Assembly (NCBI RefSeq): GCF_004123835.1
Contig: NZ_MZMU01000004.1
Coordinates: forward strand, 1-40,134
Direction: 5' to 3'
Origin: Rhizobium leguminosarum
GTDB lineage: Bacteria > Pseudomonadota > Alphaproteobacteria > Rhizobiales > Rhizobiaceae
DNA: 40,134 nt
How positions within the stretch are numbered: the stretch's first letter is position 1; every line of letters starts with the position of its first letter. Positions 35,846 through 40,134 of the stretch are shown here, in pieces. The notes under the pieces are model-generated. The model did not search any database. It was not told where the DNA came from and saw only the letters and a program-made list of their open reading frames with translations. A program made the translations under genes and the position numbers.

Positions 35846-37459
35846 ATGAAAAAGCATCTCACCCCGACCGAAGCGGCCGCGTTGATCCCGGATGGCGCTG
35901 TTGTAACGGTGTCTTCCTCGAGCGGTCTCGGTTGCCCGGATCTCATGCTGAAGGCGATTGGCGAACGTTTCGATGCGACCGGCCATCCCCGTGATATTAC
36001 GACCCTTCATCCCATCGCTGCCGGCGATATGAGCGGCATCAAGGGCGTCGACTATATCGCCAAGAAGGGGCTGCTCAAGCGCATCATCGGTGGTTCCTAT
36101 CCGTCCGGCCCGTCGTCATCAGAGCCGCCGCTGATCTGGCAAATGATCACCAACAACGAAATCCCGGCCTACAATATTCCCTCCGGCATCCTCTTCGATA
36201 TCCATCGCGAAGCCGCCGCCAAGCGGCCGGGCGTCCTGACCAAGATCGGCATCGATACATTCGTCGATCCTAAGCGGCAGGGTTGCGCTATGAACGGCCT
36301 GGCGTCGGAACATCCGGTGGTCAAGCGCGTCAGCTTCGAGGGCGACGACTGGCTGTTTTTTCCTGCGATCGTCCCTCAGGTCGCCATCATCCGCGCCACC
36401 ACCGCCGACGAGCGCGGCAACCTGACATACGAACATGAAGGCGCCTATCTCGGCGGCCTCGATCAGGCGCTTGCCGCCCGCAACAATGGCGGCATCGTCA
36501 TCGCGCAGGTCAAGCGGATCACCAAGGAAGGCTCGCTGAAGCCGCATGACGTCCGAGTGCCGGGGATGCTGGTCGATTATGTGGTTGTCGATCCGGAACA
36601 GAAACAGACGACGCAGACGCAGTACGATCCGGCGATTTCGGGGGAGATCTTCCGCCCGCTCGATACATTCAGCGTTCCGGAGTTCAATGTTCAGAAAGTC
36701 ATCGCGCGCCGTGTCGCGCAGGAACTGCAAGTGGGAAGCTGCGTCAATCTCGGCTTCGGCATATCGGCCAACGTGCCGCGCATCCTGCTGGAGGAGGGGC
36801 TGCACGGCGCGGTCACCTGGGTCATCGAACAAGGCGCGGTCGGTGGGGTGCCGCTGCTCGACTTCGCCTTTGGCTGCGCCTCCAACGCCGACGCCTACAT
36901 GCCGTCTCCCTACCAGTTCACCTATTTCCAGGGTGCAGGCTTCGATGCCTCGCTGCTCTCCTTCCTCGAGATCGGCAAAGACGGTTCGGTCAACGTCTCC
37001 AAGCTTTCCTTCCGGCCGCATGTGACGGCTGGCGCTGGAGGCTTCGTCGACATCACGGCGCGGGCGAAGAAGATCGTCTTCTCCGGCATGTTCAACGCCG
37101 GAGCGAAGCTTTCGATCGCCGATGGCGCCCTTCTGATCGAGAAGGAAGGCAAGCTGAAGAAGCTCGTGAACGAGGTCGAACACGTCACCTTCAGCGGCAG
37201 GCGCGCGATCGAGCAGGGGCAGGATATCACCTATGTCACCGAGCGGTGCGTGATGAAGCTGACGCCTGATGGCATCGTCCTCACAGAGATTGCGCCCGGC
37301 GTCGATCTCCATTTCCACATCCTCGATCAGTCGGAGTTTCCATTAATCGTTGCGCCTGATCTGAAGGTCATGGACGCGGCGCTTTTCGCGGAGGCAGTGA
37401 TCGGCCTGTCGCTTCCAACCAAAGGAGCACGGACGCTGGAGGGCAGCTTCCATGGCTAG
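35846..37459 (+). CDS. Acyl-CoA:carboxylate CoA-transferase (propionate CoA-transferase/YdiF type)
   Basis: The 537-residue product joins the two halves of a class I CoA-transferase in one chain. The N-terminal half has GAVVTVSSSSGLGCPD and the glycine-rich GGSYPSGP near 82-88. The C-terminal half has VNLGFGISANVPR and the catalytic glutamate E328 in VIEQGAVGG, matching the ExG motif of propionate CoA-transferase. It would move CoA from a donor such as acetyl-CoA onto a carboxylic acid, activating it for the next two enzymes. The start ATG lies nine bases after the lacI stop. The end overlaps the hydratase gene by eight bases. Confidence 0.92.
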   Translation: MKKHLTPTEAAALIPDGAVVTVSSSSGLGCPDLMLKAIGERFDATGHPRDITTLHPIAAGDMSGIKGVDYIAKKGLLKRIIGGSYPSGPSSSEPPLIWQMITNNEIPAYNIPSGILFDIHREAAAKRPGVLTKIGIDTFVDPKRQGCAMNGLASEHPVVKRVSFEGDDWLFFPAIVPQVAIIRATTADERGNLTYEHEGAYLGGLDQALAARNNGGIVIAQVKRITKEGSLKPHDVRVPGMLVDYVVVDPEQKQTTQTQYDPAISGEIFRPLDTFSVPEFNVQKVIARRVAQELQVGSCVNLGFGISANVPRILLEEGLHGAVTWVIEQGAVGGVPLLDFAFGCASNADAYMPSPYQFTYFQGAGFDASLLSFLEIGKDGSVNVSKLSFRPHVTAGAGGFVDITARAKKIVFSGMFNAGAKLSIADGALLIEKEGKLKKLVNEVEHVTFSGRRAIEQGQDITYVTERCVMKLTPDGIVLTEIAPGVDLHFHILDQSEFPLIVAPDLKVMDAALFAEAVIGLSLPTKGARTLEGSFHG

Positions 37460-38231
37460 CGGAACAGTCAGAATTGACGTCGATGGACATGTTGCGACGC
37501 TGACGATTTCTCGTCCGGAGAAGCTGAACGCGCTCGACCTGGACATGCTGAAAGCGTTGGCGGACGCGGCCGACGAGGTGGAGGCGAACGCCAATGCGCG
37601 CGCTGCCATTCTCACGGGCGAAGGAAAGGGCTTTTCTGCCGGCGGCGATATCAAGGCCTGGGGCGGAATGTTGCCTCAGGAGTTCGGTCATCTCTGGGTT
37701 CGGCATGGCCACCGTATCTTTGAAAGACTGGCGACGCTCCGAATGCCGTTGATCGCGGCTCTGAATGGCCATGCCCTCGGAGGAGGGCTTGAACTTGCAG
37801 GGGTTGCGGACATTCGCCTCGCCGAGGAACAGATCAAGATCGGCCTGCCCGAGACCGGCCTTGGAATGGTGCCGGGCTGGTCCGGGACCCAGCGTCTTGT
37901 GCGCCGGTTTGGGGCGCAGGCTGTCCGGCGTATGGCCTTGGGCGGCGAGATATTCACCGCCGAGGAGGCACGCCTGCTCGGGATCGTAGACGCGGTTGTT
38001 CCCACAGGAAACGCGCTCGCCGCCGCCCGGGAATATGCGCAGCGGATCGCCGCAAGGGGGCCGGCTGCGACCGAGATCGCGAAGTTGATGATCGCATCGG
38101 CGAACGGCGAAGACAATGGAACCGCGGTCGAAGCCCTGGGCTCGATCCTCGCTGCGAAGACCGGCGATCTGAAGGAGGGCGTCGCATCATTCAGCGAGAA
38201 GCGCCCGGCAACGTTCAAGGGAGAATGGTAA
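37452..38231 (+). CDS. Enoyl-CoA hydratase/isomerase family protein
   Basis: The 259-residue crotonase-fold product has the oxyanion-hole FSAGGDIKAW at 61-70 and GHALGGGLELAG at 107-117. Both catalytic glutamates of true hydratases are present: E114 in GGGLELAG and E134 in GLPETGLGMVPGWSGTQRL. Hydroxycinnamoyl-CoA hydratase-lyases normally lack the first glutamate, so simple hydration of a 2-enoyl-CoA is favoured. It overlaps the CoA-transferase by eight bases (ATGGCTAG) and touches the dehydrogenase gene. Confidence 0.93.
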   Translation: MASGTVRIDVDGHVATLTISRPEKLNALDLDMLKALADAADEVEANANARAAILTGEGKGFSAGGDIKAWGGMLPQEFGHLWVRHGHRIFERLATLRMPLIAALNGHALGGGLELAGVADIRLAEEQIKIGLPETGLGMVPGWSGTQRLVRRFGAQAVRRMALGGEIFTAEEARLLGIVDAVVPTGNALAAAREYAQRIAARGPAATEIAKLMIASANGEDNGTAVEALGSILAAKTGDLKEGVASFSEKRPATFKGEW

Positions 38232-39751
38232 TGACGGTTCTCGTCAACCCCACCGCGCTCAGCGACCACAAAGCGCGTGATTTCAAGATGCTCATCGATG
38301 GCAAATGGGAGGCTGGTTCCTCCGATCCGATCGAGCGTGTCGCCCCGAGCCATGGTGTCGTGGTCAGCCGCTTTCCGACCGGCAGCAGAAAGGACGCCGA
38401 GCGTGCGATCTCCGCGGCACGCAAGGCGTTCGATCTCGGGCCGTGGCCCCGAATGACCGCTGCCGAGCGTTCTGCCATCCTGCTCCAAGCTGCCGATCTG
38501 ATCGCGGCGCGCGCAGAGGAGCTGGCATTTCTCGATGCGATCGAGGCAGGAAAGCCGATCACACAGGTGCGGGGAGAAATTGCAGGCTCCGTTGACATAT
38601 GGCGCTATGCGGCGGCTCTTGCCCGCGACCTTCACGGGGAAAGCTACAACACGCTCGGCGACGGCACGCTCGGCGTCGTCTTGCGCGAAGCAATCGGCGT
38701 AGTGTCGATCATCACGCCTTGGAACTTTCCGTTCCTGATCGTCGGCCAGAAGCTGCCATTCGCCTTGGCCGCTGGTTGCACGACCGTCGTCAAGCCCTCG
38801 GAACTGACCTCAGGATCGACGCTGGTGCTGGGAGAGATCCTGCAGGAGGCAGGCATTCCGGATGGCGTCGTCAACATTGTCACCGGTACGGGACCCGAGG
38901 TCGGCGCGGTCATGACGTCGCATCCCGGCGTCGACATGGTGTCCTTCACCGGCTCGACCGGCGTCGGAAAGCTGACCATGTCGAATGCCGCACAGACGCT
39001 GAAAAAGGTCTCGCTGGAACTGGGTGGGAAGAACCCGCAGATCGTGTTCCCGGATGCCGATCTCGATGCATTCATCGATGCCGCGGTCTTCGGCGCATAC
39101 TTCAACGCCGGCGAGTGCTGCAATGCCGGCTCGCGGCTGATCCTTCACAAATCAATCGCTTCCGATGTCGTCAAGCGGATTGCCGAGCTGTCGAAGGCGG
39201 TGAAGGTCGGCGACCCGCTCGATCCTTCGACGCAGGTCGGCGCCATCATCACGCCGCAGCATCTGGAGAAGATATCAGGATACGTCGCCGGCGCGAGGAG
39301 CAGCGGTGCCCGGGTCGCGTATGGCGGCGAGACGCTCGATCTCGGCATGGGGCAGTTCATGTCGCCGACGATCCTCGAAGAGGTCACCCCCGATATGGCC
39401 GTGGCGCGCGAGGAAGTGTTTGGTCCGGTGCTTTCGGTCCTGACATTCGAGACATCAGCCGAAGCCATCAGGATTGCGAATTCCATCGACTACGGCCTGT
39501 CGGCCGGTGTCTGGAGCCGCGATTTCGACACGTGCCTGACGATCGGCCGGTCGGTGCGGGCAGGGACGGTTTGGATGAACAGCTTCATGGACGGCGCCTC
39601 GGAACTTCCCTTCGGCGGTTACAAGCAAAGCGGCCTCGGCCGTGAGCTCGGCCGCCATGCGGTCGAAGATTACACCGAGACCAAGACACTCAACATGCAT
39701 ATCGGCAAACGCACCAGCTGGTGGATGCCGCAGACGGAAAAGCTGGCTTAG
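38231..39751 (+). CDS. NAD(P)-dependent aldehyde dehydrogenase
   Basis: The 506-residue product is a classical ALDH. It has the coenzyme-binding TPWNFPF near 162-168, SFTGSTGVGK at 238-247, the general base E263 in LELGGKNP and the nucleophile C297 in GECCNAGSR. EEVFGPVLSV and LPFGGYKQSGLGRELG lie in the C-terminal part. It oxidises an aldehyde to the acid; the subgroup resembles broad-range and amino- or betaine-aldehyde enzymes, and the substrate is not fixed. ATG 38231 (TAATG junction) is preferred over ATG 38225 because AAGGGAG at 38217-38223 is then properly spaced. Confidence 0.93.
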   Translation: MTVLVNPTALSDHKARDFKMLIDGKWEAGSSDPIERVAPSHGVVVSRFPTGSRKDAERAISAARKAFDLGPWPRMTAAERSAILLQAADLIAARAEELAFLDAIEAGKPITQVRGEIAGSVDIWRYAAALARDLHGESYNTLGDGTLGVVLREAIGVVSIITPWNFPFLIVGQKLPFALAAGCTTVVKPSELTSGSTLVLGEILQEAGIPDGVVNIVTGTGPEVGAVMTSHPGVDMVSFTGSTGVGKLTMSNAAQTLKKVSLELGGKNPQIVFPDADLDAFIDAAVFGAYFNAGECCNAGSRLILHKSIASDVVKRIAELSKAVKVGDPLDPSTQVGAIITPQHLEKISGYVAGARSSGARVAYGGETLDLGMGQFMSPTILEEVTPDMAVAREEVFGPVLSVLTFETSAEAIRIANSIDYGLSAGVWSRDFDTCLTIGRSVRAGTVWMNSFMDGASELPFGGYKQSGLGRELGRHAVEDYTETKTLNMHIGKRTSWWMPQTEKLA

Positions 39752-39788
39752 CCGGCGGCCGAACTACGCTCGAGGAGGGCGGGTGATT

Positions 39789-39811
39789 GGTGCGGGAATG
39801 GGTTCCGCACC
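39789..39811 (+). other. Intercistronic stem-loop before the binding-protein gene
   Basis: GGTGCGG (39789-39795) pairs with CCGCACC (39805-39811) around a nine-base loop, with no T run after it. Such hairpins before abundant binding-protein genes can stabilise or separate the mRNA. Confidence 0.45.
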
Positions 39812-39839
39812 TTCCAAACTTGAACTGGGAGGTTCTTCG

Positions 39840-40134
39840 ATGAACAGGTTTTTGACCACGACCGCAATGATCGCATTGGCTCTGGCCGGTGCTAGCGTGT
39901 CCGCACGCGCCGCCGACGTCAAGGAAGTGCAGATGCTGCACTGGTGGACGTCTGGCGGCGAGGCGGCGGCGCTGAACGTCTTGAAGCAGGATCTTTCGAA
40001 GGAAGGTTTTGCCTGGAAGGACGTGCCTGTTGCCGGCGGTGGCGGCGATGCGGCGATGACGGCGCTGAAGGCGATGGTTGCAGCCGGCACCTATCCGACA
40101 GCATCGCAGATGCTGGGCTATACCGTGCTCGATT
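39840..40134 (+). CDS. Sugar-type ABC transporter substrate-binding protein, N-terminal part (cut by window end)
   Basis: The first 98 codons are present. A signal peptide (NRFLTTTAMIALALAGAS with cleavage near ARA-A at about 24) is followed by VKEVQMLHWWTSGGEAAALN and the glycine-rich VAGGGGDAAMTALKAMVAAG. The WWTSGGE and GGGGDAAM stretches are those of family 1 extracellular sugar-binding proteins of the glucose/mannose type. GGGAGG precedes the ATG. It lies 88 bases after the dehydrogenase gene on the same strand, so transporter permease and ATPase genes probably follow outside the window. Confidence 0.9.
   Translation, partial: MNRFLTTTAMIALALAGASVSARAADVKEVQMLHWWTSGGEAAALNVLKQDLSKEGFAWKDVPVAGGGGDAAMTALKAMVAAGTYPTASQMLGYTVLD

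Noticed and set aside
36119..37318. Long - strand open frame of 399 codons
   Set aside because: Antisense of the CoA-transferase, whose protein motifs are unmistakable.
37452..38231. Reading the hydratase plus dehydrogenase as a feruloyl-CoA hydratase-lyase and vanillin dehydrogenase pair
   Set aside because: The hydratase has both catalytic glutamates of true enoyl-CoA hydratases, whereas known hydratase-lyases have lost the first.

Overview
The window reads as a chromosomal segment of a GC-rich alphaproteobacterium of the Rhizobiaceae, most likely Rhizobium of the etli/leguminosarum group. That assignment is an inference. It rests on the ribosomal cluster order (tuf, the S10 and spc genes, secY-adk, then rpsM-rpsK-rpoA-rplQ without rpmJ), codon use, an Adk with a four-cysteine LID, and the density of small-molecule catabolism genes. 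No tRNA, rRNA, CRISPR array, insertion sequence or phage gene was seen.

Positions 1-15300 hold the 3' end of tuf followed by 27 genes for translation, secretion and transcription on the + strand: rpsJ-rplC-rplD-rplW-rplB-rpsS-rplV-rpsC-rplP-rpmC-rpsQ, rplN-rplX-rplE-rpsN-rpsH-rplF-rplR-rpsE-rpmD-rplO, secY-adk, and rpsM-rpsK-rpoA-rplQ. Most junctions are tight or overlapping. Nearly every longer gap carries a stem-loop, most of them followed by a short T run (after rpsQ, rplR, rplO, rpsM, rpsK, rpoA and rplQ). The block therefore looks punctuated by attenuators rather than being one plain operon.

Positions 15310-23540 hold housekeeping genes: a DUF2809 membrane-protein gene broken by a single-base frameshift at a G run, msrQ-msrP (periplasmic methionine sulfoxide repair, - strand), ilvD (branched-chain amino acid synthesis), an LprI-like secreted protein, a DUF1232 membrane protein, a DegP/HtrA periplasmic protease overlapping rarA (replication-fork ATPase), and a DUF1883 protein.

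Positions 23600-26485 are the most unusual part. Two adjacent - strand units, a 60-codon plus an 87-codon gene, and a 52-codon gene plus a DapA-like gene, are each preceded by the same 48-bp element (36 of 48 positions identical, no gaps). Each unit starts with a tiny single-span membrane protein. The DapA-like protein has lost its Schiff-base lysine and two other active-site residues. A secreted alpha/beta hydrolase lies divergently next to the second copy.

Positions 26530-34418 are accessory metabolism: a ketopantoate-reductase-like protein, an SDR with a divergent LysR regulator, a nucleoside deoxyribosyltransferase-like protein, an HSL-family hydrolase whose nucleophile serine is glycine, an AhpD-like protein, an orphan soluble PAS-PAS histidine kinase, and an unrecognised acidic protein.

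Positions 34419-40134 form a catabolic operon: a LacI-family regulator with a perfect 14-bp operator inside its own promoter and a second site 107 bp upstream, then an acyl-CoA transferase, an enoyl-CoA hydratase, an aldehyde dehydrogenase, and the start of a sugar-type ABC substrate-binding protein cut by the window edge. Together they suggest uptake of a substrate that is activated to a CoA thioester, hydrated and oxidised under repressor control. The substrate cannot be read from the sequence.
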